Assembly: GCA_024610705.1 (NCBI GenBank) | Contig: JANDEH010000011.1 | Coordinates: forward strand, 682,001-746,000 | Direction of reading: 5' to 3' | DNA length: 64,000 nt | From: Tetragnatha versicolor | Lineage: Eukaryota; Arthropoda; Arachnida; Araneae; Tetragnathidae | Shown here: piece after piece, positions 55,201-64,000 of the stretch | Layout of the letters: each line of letters starts with the position of its first letter | Numbering within the stretch: position 1 is the first letter of the stretch | Program-made: the position numbers and the translations under genes | The notes under the pieces: model-generated | What the model saw: only the letters and a program-made list of their open reading frames with translations | Told to the model about the DNA's origin: nothing | Databases searched by the model: none

Positions 55201-58200
55201 AGAATTTTTGAGACACCTTCGAAAGGCAGGTTAAACTATCCTGAAAAATCTCTTTAACTTAATGACTCTAGAGAGATATTTGCATTGTTTATCCTGCATC
55301 ATTTTGATTTAACTCCTTTCATAACATTAAATGAAACCTTTATTGTAAAAGGTCAAAAACAATTAATATTAAATCTACCATAAATTCTTATGGTTTATTT
55401 TACTAAGAATAGCCATACAGATATAGACTTTCTAAAAAGATCTTATCATAAAATTTTATTCTAGCATGAGAGGATTTAGGGGGTTGAGAGGGCAATTTCT
55501 CTAATTTTTTTTTGGATATTCCACTTTTTTTTTAATGGTTAAGTGGCGTTTTCACAATCAGAAAGAGTGTGCCTTAACAATGTCTATTCTCCTAAATCCA
55601 CCCATGCATTTTAACTATCTATTCAAGCATTCTTTGATCTTTTTTTTACATTTCAAGATTCACTACTTACTTCAACGTCAAATAGTTTCCAGTATGCAGT
55701 TCATCACTAGAAACAGAAAACATTAAATTTTGCGGGTCTTTTGAAAAAAAAGAGATGCAACCATTTAAGTGTAAGAAAATAAAGCCAGAACTACAACCAG
55801 TGATGTGATTGACCAAAAGGCAAAAAAAATGAAAAATTCCAAAAATTTGACACAGAACAAAGCAGAAAGAAAACGTGCAAAAAAAACAAGAATAAAACAG
55901 TCAATGTGTACAAAGGATGCATACTCAAATTTATTTAATAAAGTTAGTATTTTCAACTTCTAAAATCTAATTTATTGTCTTTCTCTCTTTTTTATGCTTC
56001 TACGTTTTCCTTTCCTCTGCTTAAGTCCCCACTAATTCCTTCTAGGCATGCAACTTTCCACCTTGTAACCTTCACAAGTCCAGAGAGGATTAGGAAAGTA
56101 CAGTATGACCTAGACATCATGAAATCGAAGGGACCCAAAAATAAAACCGATATCGAGTTTTCAAAATAAAAAGTTATTTCAAATACAAATGTAATTAGTA
56201 ATTTATTTCAAGGGGGGAAATATGTTTTCAATATATAAGGGTTATTTAGAAAACAAGGTAATACTATAATTGGTTTTGACTTTTGAACTGACCTTTTAAT
56301 AAACAGTTATAGCTCTCTAGAATTGCAAAGGCTAGAAAGGGGAAGAAGGGAGGGTTTTCCCTTTCTGAAAAGAAATGGGATCTATTCTATGGGATAAATT
56401 GCAGGGATGATTGTGACCAAGAGTTGAAAAACCCGAAAATTGGCCCAGAAATCAGTAAAACCTAGAAATGTACAAAGTAGTACAAAAAATCCAGAATTCC
56501 TTCAAAACCTTTTTCAGATGGAGAAAAACACTGACTCTTTTTTTATTAAAAATTGCTCATTTGGGATGGGAATCACTCAAAAGAAACTTAACTTCTTTAG
56601 TGAAAAATAATGGAAAAAATTTGAAAATTAGCCCGTTAAGTAACTCAGCTGGGTAAACCTAAACACTGGAAAATCCGAAAAACACGAAAGTGTTAAACCT
56701 TTCCAAACACAGAAAGCCAGGGTACCCTCGGAACACAATCACCCCATGAAATTGTCTCGCTAGGGCCTAGGAACAGGTTTATTATTACTTAACGGTTAGG
56801 TTTTAAACAGGATATCCCGATTCATTCAGATTAATTGATGAAAAATTATCTCATAATTATTCAAAATAATACTGCAGATGGAAAGAACTAAATCCTCATA
56901 CAACTCATTCAACACTGTTTTTAAGCTTAATAAAGCTGGAGAAGGAAGTACCTGTAGGAGGGCATGCTTCCGAAAGTAATAATCCGGTTGACGTTCTCCT
57001 GGGAGGAGCTGTCGTCCGGCTTGAAGGAGGAGCTGGCCGAGAACTTGCGGCTCTTTTTGAGGTGGGCGGGGTCCGGCTTGGGCATAGCGCTCTGTCTTCT
57101 GGCAAAAGGAGCACTCACACACACGCAATAGGAAACATGCGACTCCCTCTCGACTGGTCGTGAATGGGACTGGCTCAAAATCTCAGCAAAACTATCAGAG
57201 TAACAAACCATTCTCTGGAATCCCAAATTCCTGAATGCTTCAAAATCAGGAATGTTAACAGATTTCAAGCAAAATTTTCTCGTTTTGAAGATATTTTTCG
57301 CACAAAACTTACGGCACACCCTAGCTAATGTGACGGGACGGCCGGGAATGTTTTAACTGTTGTTGTTGCATACCAGCAGTGTTTAGCAACCCTAAATCAG
57401 GTCCATGAAACTAGTCACTCTCAGAAAATCTAATACAAGAATTGGGTCTGTAAAAAGATCTAGTCTGGAAAGCCCCAGACAATCCAGTACATGGTCAGGA
57501 GTGGCCTGATGGTCAGCATACTTCACGCAAGCTGGAGAAGTATTTTTTCCATTGGAATACGTCAAGATTTCAAGTGTCCACTTATAAGCCTGAGATAAGA
57601 TTATGTAATGTTTTAACAACTAAACTCTAAACTCATTAGCGAACATCCCTAGTGGGCCAAGACCTACAATGTCCCCATCTTTGTTTTCTTGGGCATGGGG
57701 CAAGGTATATGTCCCGGTTAGGTGGTTAGTAGGGTGGTTCAACAATACATGGTAAAAAATAAATTCTCAAATATAAACCGGGCCACCCCTCAATTTTTTT
57801 AGACTTGTAGACAGTAATATTCTGGGAAAATTTCAACTTCATATCTCAACTGCAAGGGGGTGCTCAAGCCCCCCGAACTTTATAAGTTAGTGAATTCTAC
57901 TGCAATTTTTTCAATAAATTATTTTAAAAACTAAAAACTACCAAATCAAGTATGCATTTTTATTTTATAATCTCTTAACATGAGAATAAATCGATTTATA
58001 AAGTACAAAGTAAAAGTTGTAGGTATTTTTTGCCCCTTGACAACAAAACAATACTATTGCGCAATAGTGTCTAAACGGATTTTTTGGGAACAGCCCCTCC
58101 CCTTTTTACGTTTTCGGCGACTAAATAACTTTAACCTCGATTTTCAGGTTCAAAAAGCATTGTTTTAGTCTTCAAATTGCCCCCCAGGGGAAAAGAAAGG

Positions 58201-61200
58201 TTCAACTTAAAAAAAATAAGATAAATTTATAACAAATGGATAGGTTTAAAGGGTAATTACCCTTCTAAAAATGCAAAAAAATATAGAGGTTTTTATATGC
58301 TATTTTTTCCTCTTAATTTTTTAGGCAATTCACGTTTGAAGGGTCCTAACCCATCCCCAAGGACCAAAATTTGATGCCAATATGCAGCAATGATTTTTAC
58401 TAAAAGTGGTTGAGGTGAGAGCGCCCCCAAGGCACCCACGAAAGGGTTCAATGCCGCACTTAGAGTTAAAGTGTGCTGTACCAAAAAAAATTTGAAGCCA
58501 CTAACTGAATTTCAGCTAATTCTATTGTAAAATAATCTGCTGAATTCAAATATGACATCCATTTTCCTCCATCACCCTCAGTTTTTAAGGGGATGCCCCC
58601 TAATTGTTATCAACAGCCGTGCATCTATTAACATCTTGAAACATGGAATCCTCACTCCCTAAAACCAGTCAAATTTTAAAGAACTGAAGAGTTGCTACTT
58701 GGGATAGACCCAAAATATAAGAAAAACGTAATTTGTAATCTTTTCAAAATCATCAATATTAGTTCCTGAGCTCACCAGCGCCTTCGTGATTCTGGAGGTC
58801 TTCTGAACTCTTCTGTGGGGGCTTCTGGGAGTCTAACACATCAGCCGCTTTTAGTAAAATTTATTGCTGCATATTGTCATCAAATTTGGATCCTTGGGAA
58901 AGGGTTAGGACCCTTCAAACGGGAATTTTGTAAAAAATAAGAGGAAAAAATAGTGTATAGAAACCTCTATAATTTTTAGTTATTTTTTTGTATTTTTAGG
59001 GGGGTAATTACCCCTTAAACCTATCCATTTGTTATAAATTTATCATATTTTATTAATTTGAACCTTTCTTGTCCCCTGGGGTGCAATTTGAAGACTAAAA
59101 CAGTGCTTTTTGACCCTGAAAATAGAGTTTAAAGTTATAAAGTCGTCGAAAAACGTAAAAAGGAGGAGGGTCTGTTCCCCGAAAATCCTGAGTCAATTGA
59201 GAATTTTAATGGGGATTTTCGTATTCAGCGACCTAAAATTCATAAGAAATGACTATTTTTTCATCAAGGAAAAATTTTGAAGGTCAAATTTGTTGAACAG
59301 TGTTATTGGTCACATCCCCTATGTGCCCGCTAATGTTAAATTTGAGGGTCATTGAGCACCCTCTTAGAATTTGAATAGGAAGCTAAAATTTTGTCTGGAC
59401 TATATTGTTGATAGGTCTAAAAAAATTAAGGGGTGGCCCGGACTCTAGCTGAAAAAAAGTTTTTTTGAACCACCCTAGGTTAGCCTAATGCAAGTCCCTC
59501 AGAAATTAGTTCCCAAGCATGCTTGGTCCTCATTTCTTCGACCCACTAAAAGGTTGAGACATTTCCCAGCCCAGGACCCAGGAATCGAACCTCAAACCTA
59601 TGGTGAGGAAGCATGAAGCTACCACTACGCCACTGGGGTTCTGTTTTAACTACAGCAGTGTGTAAATGCAACATGATCGTAGCTACGAAAAAATTTCTTT
59701 TAGAATGACATATTATGCAATTGCCCGATGGAGGGACTGGATTCTACATTTAAGATGTTATTAATGCTCCAGTCCTGAACATATTTTTAATTGGATCTAA
59801 TTTTTTGCACTTTCTTTTTGAGCTTGAGATCTTTTCCAGTCCAATTACTAAACGCCAGTTGAGAAGGAGTCTACTAAATGCTTAAAAATAGTTTAACAGC
59901 AATGCATACCACAAATTAATGAAGGTATAAAATTTAATCTTTGTTAGGATTAAATTAATCAATTGAGATTATGATTTACTTCTAAAAAATTCTAACCATC
60001 TTACATTTTATTGATAATTTTTAACATATAGTTCTAAAGCTATTAAGTGGTCCTTTTGAATCTCACATATATGTAAATTCCTTTGTTAGATAATATAGAA
60101 CAGACAACTTATTTAAAGTATACTAATGATAACTAAGATAACATTTATCAGAGTGAATTATTTAAATTGTAGAGAAATGCCTCAATAAAATTTTGTAGCA
60201 TCTTCTTAATGAAATCATTAGAAGTAATCCAGTCTTTTAAAACACAAATTTTATGCATAGAATTATAAATAGAAAATTTGTATGGGAAAAGGAAGAAAGG
60301 AAGAGGCGATATACCTGTAGCAGGTGGCTAGTAATGCAAAGAAAATGAACACTCCACCAACAACACACACAAGAACTATAACGAGAGTTGGAGTACTGAG
60401 GGAGTCTTTCTTGCCCACTGGAAAATAAAACATTGCTCAGTTAAGCGCATTTAACACCTTTTAAAATGAATAAGGAATTACTATAGCAGAGGTATTGAAT
60501 AATGAAATTAGCAATACTTCTCTCTCTTTCAGACCTCTAACAGAGATATTTTTAACGCCTCTGAGAGCGAAATGAAAATCAGAAATACGCTTTTAAAAAC
60601 TAGCCAGGCGTATTTTCACGCTTTGAATTTTTATAACAATAACTTTCTTTAAAGAAATGCATGGCACACCACTGAAATCGAATAATAATAATTTTTCTAC
60701 TGAAATTTGTTATATTAAATAAATTTTTCATTTAGAATGTTTAGTGAAAAATTAATTGTTTTATTTATAATGTTTAATATTTTCTACTAATTTTTAAAAG
60801 ATGCTATATTTTAAAAACCAAAATGGCATCCTCATTTTTTCTATTTCATTTTGTCCATTTAAAATATTTGAAAAAAGTGGTATAAAAATGTGTTTCTTAC
60901 TGTCTTCTATTTTTGTATTCCTAATAAATAAATGTCATGCCTCCTAAAAAATCAAGGAGCATTTTTACTCCTCCAAAAAATTTCTAAGAATAACACTGCC
61001 TGGGACTCAAAATTTGAAGTGTTACTTATGATATGATGTCAAAATGAATCAAGAAGTAAAAGAGGAGGGTTAAACATTTTTTGAAGAATCGTCTCTTACA
61101 AGGACACAGGAAATATTTTAATAATTCTCTAAACTGCTAAAGGAGTAATCGAATGGTAATAATAAACTAGCATATTTACATTTACTGAAGTAATATGTCA

Positions 61201-62389
61201 GGATGTGTAAAAGATAATCAAGAAAACAAATGAACAGTGGCCTGGAGCTATAAGAATAGCGGGGAGTAGAGGTTTCCCAAAATTTTAAACTTTTAAAAGG
61301 TTTAACTTTCATTTGAGAAAAACTGCTGGATTCTTATAATAAATCTTCTGCACTGAAAGGTTTTATTATTTTTTTTGGACATGGTTCAATAATTACAAAC
61401 CAGGAATTAAATTAATGGTTTCAGCAAAATCCAAGAACTGTGGATCTGTATTTGATGTGTTTTAAATTAAATAAAACATATAAATGCACTAACAATTACT
61501 TAACAGTGTGCATATTGAATATAATAGTACAGAATAAATTCAAAGCATTCACCCAAAATTAGAATAACATGTTCATGGATTTTAACATGCTGGATATGGC
61601 CATGAGATTGGTAATTAAAACCTTTTACAAAAACATAGAACAAATTTCCTCATTTAAATTTCTATTCCTCTAAATGAAACTAATTCAGAGATGCCAACTT
61701 TTTACTGCAGCCATCTGTATACTAATATCTGCTGTCCTAAAAAAAGTGATGCCTGCAATGCAAGTATATAGCAAAAAAAAGTAGACATTGCTGCAATGCC
61801 TTGGGCACTCGCAATAAATTTGATTGCAATATCAAATGCATGAATAAATTTTAAAAATCATGAAAAATTAAAGGGTATTTTTAGAAAACAAACATTGCAG
61901 TTGAAAGAATAAAATGTAAATCTTGAAGGGAAATTTCGATTGCATTACTTTAAAATCCCTAGAAATTTTTCGAATCATCCCCATATCTTCTCAACAAGGT
62001 TTTCCGCATTTTTAGATAAAAAGATAAATTAAATTTTTCCAATTTCCATAATTTTTAAACCCAATCGCAGAATTCAGGACCCAGATACAGAATGATTCAG
62101 CAAAATCAGAAACGGTTGGCATTTCTGATAGCCTAATCAAATTGTTGAGACACTTGCTACCTCCGTATCGGATGTTGGACTTTTTGGTTTTGTTCCGCCA
62201 GGCTTCCAGCGGGGATCCGAGATGCGTCTTCGGGGTCGAGGGAGGGCTTTGGTTATCGGAGGAACCGGAAGGGGGAGAGCCAGGATAGCCAGATCGGTCT
62301 ACGCTACCCAGCCGTGAATCAGTCGGCTCACTGCAGTCAGCAGACGTCCACTGAGGGTCACAGTGGCAGCTGTTGATGTTTGAGCACAC
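51592..62389 (-). CDS. mmd: ADAM-family membrane protein, C-terminal part (four exons; mind-meld/ADAM11-22-23-like)
   Basis: A gene model built from exons 62161-62389, 60315-60417, 56952-57098 and 51592-52228 (minus strand). All have standard splice sites and matching phases, giving one open frame to the stop TAA at 51592. Domains in order: an EGF-like cysteine cluster (VCSNINSCHCDPQWTSADCS), a Ser/Pro-rich juxtamembrane stretch, one membrane helix, a basic stop-transfer region, and a cytoplasmic tail of about 260 residues. The pattern VCSN-x-x-x-C-x-CD-x-x-W-x-x-x-DCS is closer to ADAM11/22/23 (Drosophila mmd) than to the ADAM12-type cluster. Members of that group are mostly catalytically inactive neural receptors. 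The metalloprotease, disintegrin and cysteine-rich exons are outside the window to the right, so the orthology call rests on one motif and the architecture. Confidence 0.72.
53201..53906. mobile_element. hAT element, 706 bp, nested
   Basis: It begins CAGAGCCGGACTGGGAAG and ends GACCAGTCCGAGCCTG, giving imperfect inverted ends. It is flanked by a perfect 8-bp duplication TTTTACAA (53193-53200 and 53907-53914). Subterminal text GGCCCGGGCATTT pairs with the inverse of AAATGCCCGCATGACC. It is non-autonomous and has no transposase. Confidence 0.93.
54107..54326. mobile_element. hAT-type MITE, 220 bp, nested
   Basis: The ends CATAGAGTTAGTAC(A/T)AATATAGAGACAGC are near-perfect inverted repeats of about 30 bp. 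They are flanked by a perfect 8-bp duplication GTTCATAA (54099-54106 and 54327-54334). The interior is unrelated and non-coding. Confidence 0.92.
54916..56951. other. ADAM intron sequence, little structure
   Basis: Intronic on the minus strand. A 15-bp perfect inverted repeat (TGGTCAATGCAAAAA at 55109-55123, inverse at 55187-55201) encloses 63 bp. No exon was recognised. Confidence 0.55.
56952..57098 (-). CDS. mmd: ADAM gene, penultimate exon: juxtamembrane cytoplasmic segment
   Basis: The acceptor CTTTTGCCAG and donor CAG/GTACTT bound 147 bases. With one base completing the previous codon it reads RQSAMPKPDPAHLKKSRKF, SASSSFKPDDSSSQENVNRI, ITFGSMPSY, and passes two bases to the last exon. 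It is basic and serine-rich, suitable for phosphorylation. The other two frames of the exon also stay open for some distance, but only this one joins the neighbours in phase. Confidence 0.82.
57099..57346. other. ADAM intron, start of the transposon-bearing part
   Basis: Intronic. No exon or repeat was seen before the LINE target duplication at 57347. Confidence 0.5.
57358..57606 (-). pseudogene. 5'-truncated LINE: C-terminal fragment plus 3' tail
   Basis: On the minus strand the frame reads SPACVKYADHQATPDHVLDC, then LGLSRLDLFTDPILVLDFLR, and ends SFMDLI with a stop at 57392. The pattern C ... TPDHVLDC ... FLR ... DLI fits the extreme C-terminus of LINE proteins that carry an RNase H or zinc-binding tail; it is not the Jockey-like LINE of 17767-27493. 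It ends in CAACAACAACA. An 11-bp duplication GTTAAAACATT (minus strand) lies on both sides (57347-57357 and 57607-57617), so this is a complete, 5'-truncated insertion of 249 bp. Confidence 0.7.
57618..59641 (-). mobile_element. tRNA-derived SINE (copy 2), split by a foldback
   Basis: The head on the minus strand (59641 downward) is CCCAGTGGCGTAGTGGTAGC, then the B box GGTTCGATTCC. The body matches copy 1 (GAGGACCAAGCATGCTTGGG) to 59478, and continues at 57729 (ACCTAACCGGGACAT, then GGTCTTGGCCCACTAG) to a GAGTTTAGAGTTTAG tail. The SINE parts total about 270 bp, like copy 1. The target duplication GTTAAAACA (minus strand) is at 59642-59650 and 57609-57617; the latter is shared with the adjoining truncated LINE. 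Confidence 0.9.
57730..59477. mobile_element. 1.75-kb foldback element inside the SINE
   Basis: The ends are TAGGGTGGTTCAA and its exact inverse, flanked by GGTTAG on both sides (57724-57729 and 59478-59483), a 6-bp duplication of SINE sequence. Inverted blocks recur inward in order: GGCCACCCCTCAATTTTTTT near 57780 against 59440, and AAGGGTCCTAACCCATCC near 58340 against 58905. There is no transposase. The termini look hAT-like (TAGGG) but the duplication is 6 bp, not 8, so the superfamily is left open. Confidence 0.88.
59651..60314. other. ADAM intron sequence, nothing recognised
   Basis: AT-rich, with no exon or element end seen. Confidence 0.5.
60315..60417 (-). CDS. mmd: ADAM gene, transmembrane exon
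   Basis: The acceptor TTTTATTTTCCAG and donor CAG/GTATAT bound 103 bases. Joined in phase it reads GKKDSLSTP, then the membrane helix TLVIVLVCVVGGVFIFFALL, then ATCY and an Arg split across the junction. The short basic segment on the cytoplasmic side and the single helix make it a type I membrane protein. Confidence 0.87.
60418..62160. other. ADAM intron sequence, nothing recognised
   Basis: AT-rich with only chance frames. No clear transposon ends. Confidence 0.5.
62161..62389 (-). CDS. mmd: ADAM gene, EGF-like exon and juxtamembrane linker
   Basis: The acceptor TTTTTGTGTGCAG and donor GAG/GTAGCA bound 229 bases: 76 codons and one extra base. It begins VCSNINSCHCDPQWTSADCS, the second half of an ADAM EGF-like module. 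A Ser/Pro/Gly-rich linker follows (GYPGSPPSGSSDNQSPPSTP), then LEAWRNKTKKSNIRYG. NKT is a possible N-glycosylation site just outside the membrane. The first part of the EGF module and everything N-terminal lie in exons to the right of the window or further upstream; none was recognised between 62390 and 64000. Confidence 0.85.
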
Positions 62390-64000
62390 CTGCACACAAA
62401 AACAAAAGGAGTTAGAAATAAATGAGTGAAATTTTTGTCCTGTAAATCAGGAATTTATTTAGATTCGATTTAATAGGTTTTCAGGGATTCATCCAGGTTT
62501 TTCTGTCGGGGTCCTGTTTTAAGAATTTTGTGAAAGATCAAAGGAATTTTGTGAAAATGAAGGGCTTGTAGTACACCCACAGAGTTCATAACTTTTGAAA
62601 TTGGGTAAAATTTGGCAAATTCCATTCCAAAATGATGGAAACTCATTTTAAAAACAAATTTCAAACCACTTTTGATCTTTAGAATTTTGAATTTTTAAAT
62701 ATATTAGAATTTTGTGAAGGGTCCTAAAACAGACCTATTTTCTTTCTAGATGAACCCCTGGTTTTTCACATATATTTTTAATGCACAGTATAACCCTGAT
62801 TTAAAGTTTTTAGTATTGTATTTACCAATTGCCAGTAAAATTCTAAAAAAAAACTAATACTATGTTTTTCCATACAACAATACTTTCACTTGTTTCTTGA
62901 ATGATGTTAAATTAGAGTTTTGAAATGTAGCTAGTTCTTGTACTATATCCGATCTAAATTGTTAAAAAAAAATTTCATAAAATTCTCTAAAAATTGTTTT
63001 TTAAATTTGGGGGAAAAATTCACAATTGAGTAGAAAATATGGAATAGGGTTTTACAGAATTACGACTATGAGCTCAATTCAATTCAATATATCAATTAAG
63101 AATCAATGCAACTTAAAATGTTAATAATTTAAAAAGGAAATTTTAGATTAATACACATAAAAACATATAACTGTCTATGAATATTTATTAAAAACTAAAA
63201 TTGAAATAGCCCATATTCAGATAATTATGGGCCTTGATTGTATATTGGCTGAAAAAGCTTCTTTGATAAATTGTTCATGTTTCTAAAGTAACGGAATGAG
63301 TTTAGATATCTGATTTGTACTATATTTCTGATACTAAATGGCATTTATACAATTTTTTATTTGAACTTATTGAGTGAGTGATAAACCTCTCCTTTGGAAC
63401 TCAGAACGAGAACTGATAAGTATGGATTACATACTGCTCCAATATTTAACTGCTAAGAAAGGATTCCAGATACAGGGTGTTTAGCAGCTTGGTACTTAAA
63501 AAAAAGGGACTTAGGGACCAAAATTTAAAAAAAGGGACTTTAGGGACCAACTTTTCAAAGCTGTTTTCTTTTGATAAAACTAAATAATGAACAGTGAATT
63601 TCAATTTTTAGCAGCAAAAATTTGATGACTGGAAACTTTTTCTATAATTTAAATGTGATAAATATGTTGGCTGGTTTAAAATCTCAGTTGGCTAGTTTAA
63701 TATATTGCAAATATTGGTAACACATAAAAATCAAATCTAAAAAGTATTTAAAAACTTAAAAAATACATACACATATTAGAACAGTATTTTAATTTGAAAC
63801 CAATGTTTTACATGTTTTACACCCACTTAACACAACAAAATTTCCATATATCAAGGTTAAATCTATAATGGAATTTTAAAGAACAAGTATATTTAAAACA
63901 TCTACAGAATGATAATGTTCTGATAAATTATTATAAATTTTACTTTACATTTTATTCAAAGTTTATAAAAATACTTGATGGATATTTGATTAATATAAAA
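62390..64000. other. ADAM intron to the window edge
   Basis: AT-rich. Near 63472 TACAGGGTGTTTAGCAGC resembles a single mariner-type terminus, followed by a short duplicated phrase GGGACTT(T)AGGGACCAA (63508-63560). No matching second end is in the window. Confidence 0.45.

Overview
This is eukaryotic nuclear DNA, AT-rich and very repeat-rich, most likely from an insect or another arthropod. The evidence is a spliced gene with large introns, Jockey-type non-LTR retrotransposons, tRNA-derived SINEs, Helitrons, hAT copies and many foldback or MITE-like DNA transposons. There is no bacterial-style gene content. The species cannot be named from the sequence alone.

Layout. 1-5642 is satellite DNA: 23 apparently identical copies of a CpG-rich 83-bp unit, about 203 copies of a pure heptamer (AAAATAG), and about 81 copies of a 22-bp unit in variant blocks. 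5694-17351 is a chain of transposons: two related elements with TTAA-type ends (one interrupted by a Helitron at its exact A/T target), a SINE, foldback elements, mariner-type ends, and a piggyBac-like TTAA element holding another foldback. 17415-17766 holds two candidate exons (minus strand) of a spliced gene with a weak resemblance to the HARBI1/DDE_Tnp_4 C-terminus. 17767-27493 is one 9.7-kb insertion flanked by a 13-bp target duplication. It contains a complete Jockey-like LINE (ORF1 and ORF2) followed in tandem by an ORF1-only 'half-LINE' with the same 3' tail. The LINE's ORF2 is split by a 3.4-kb foldback element, which itself contains a hAT copy. 28084-37979 holds three Helitron copies (two directly head-to-tail) with nested mariner/Tc1-type foldbacks and MITEs. 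39-51.6 kb is mostly plain AT-rich DNA with one decayed mariner-like element that carries an RTE-type reverse-transcriptase fragment and a hairpin cluster.

The clear host gene is on the minus strand at 51592-62389. Four consecutive exons with matching splice phases encode the C-terminal part of an ADAM-family protein: an EGF-like cysteine cluster, a membrane segment and a long acidic/proline-rich cytoplasmic tail. The EGF-like pattern fits the ADAM11/22/23 (Drosophila mind-meld) group best. Its metalloprotease and disintegrin exons lie beyond the right edge. Its introns contain a foldback with two nested hAT copies, a SINE split by another foldback, and a 5'-truncated LINE.

Many insertions here can be dated relative to each other because target duplications and empty-site alignments are readable. 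The most unusual points are the LINE plus half-LINE dimer inside a single target duplication, the double use of one TTTTAA site by a SINE and a LINE, and a mariner inserted six bases into the 5' end of a Helitron.
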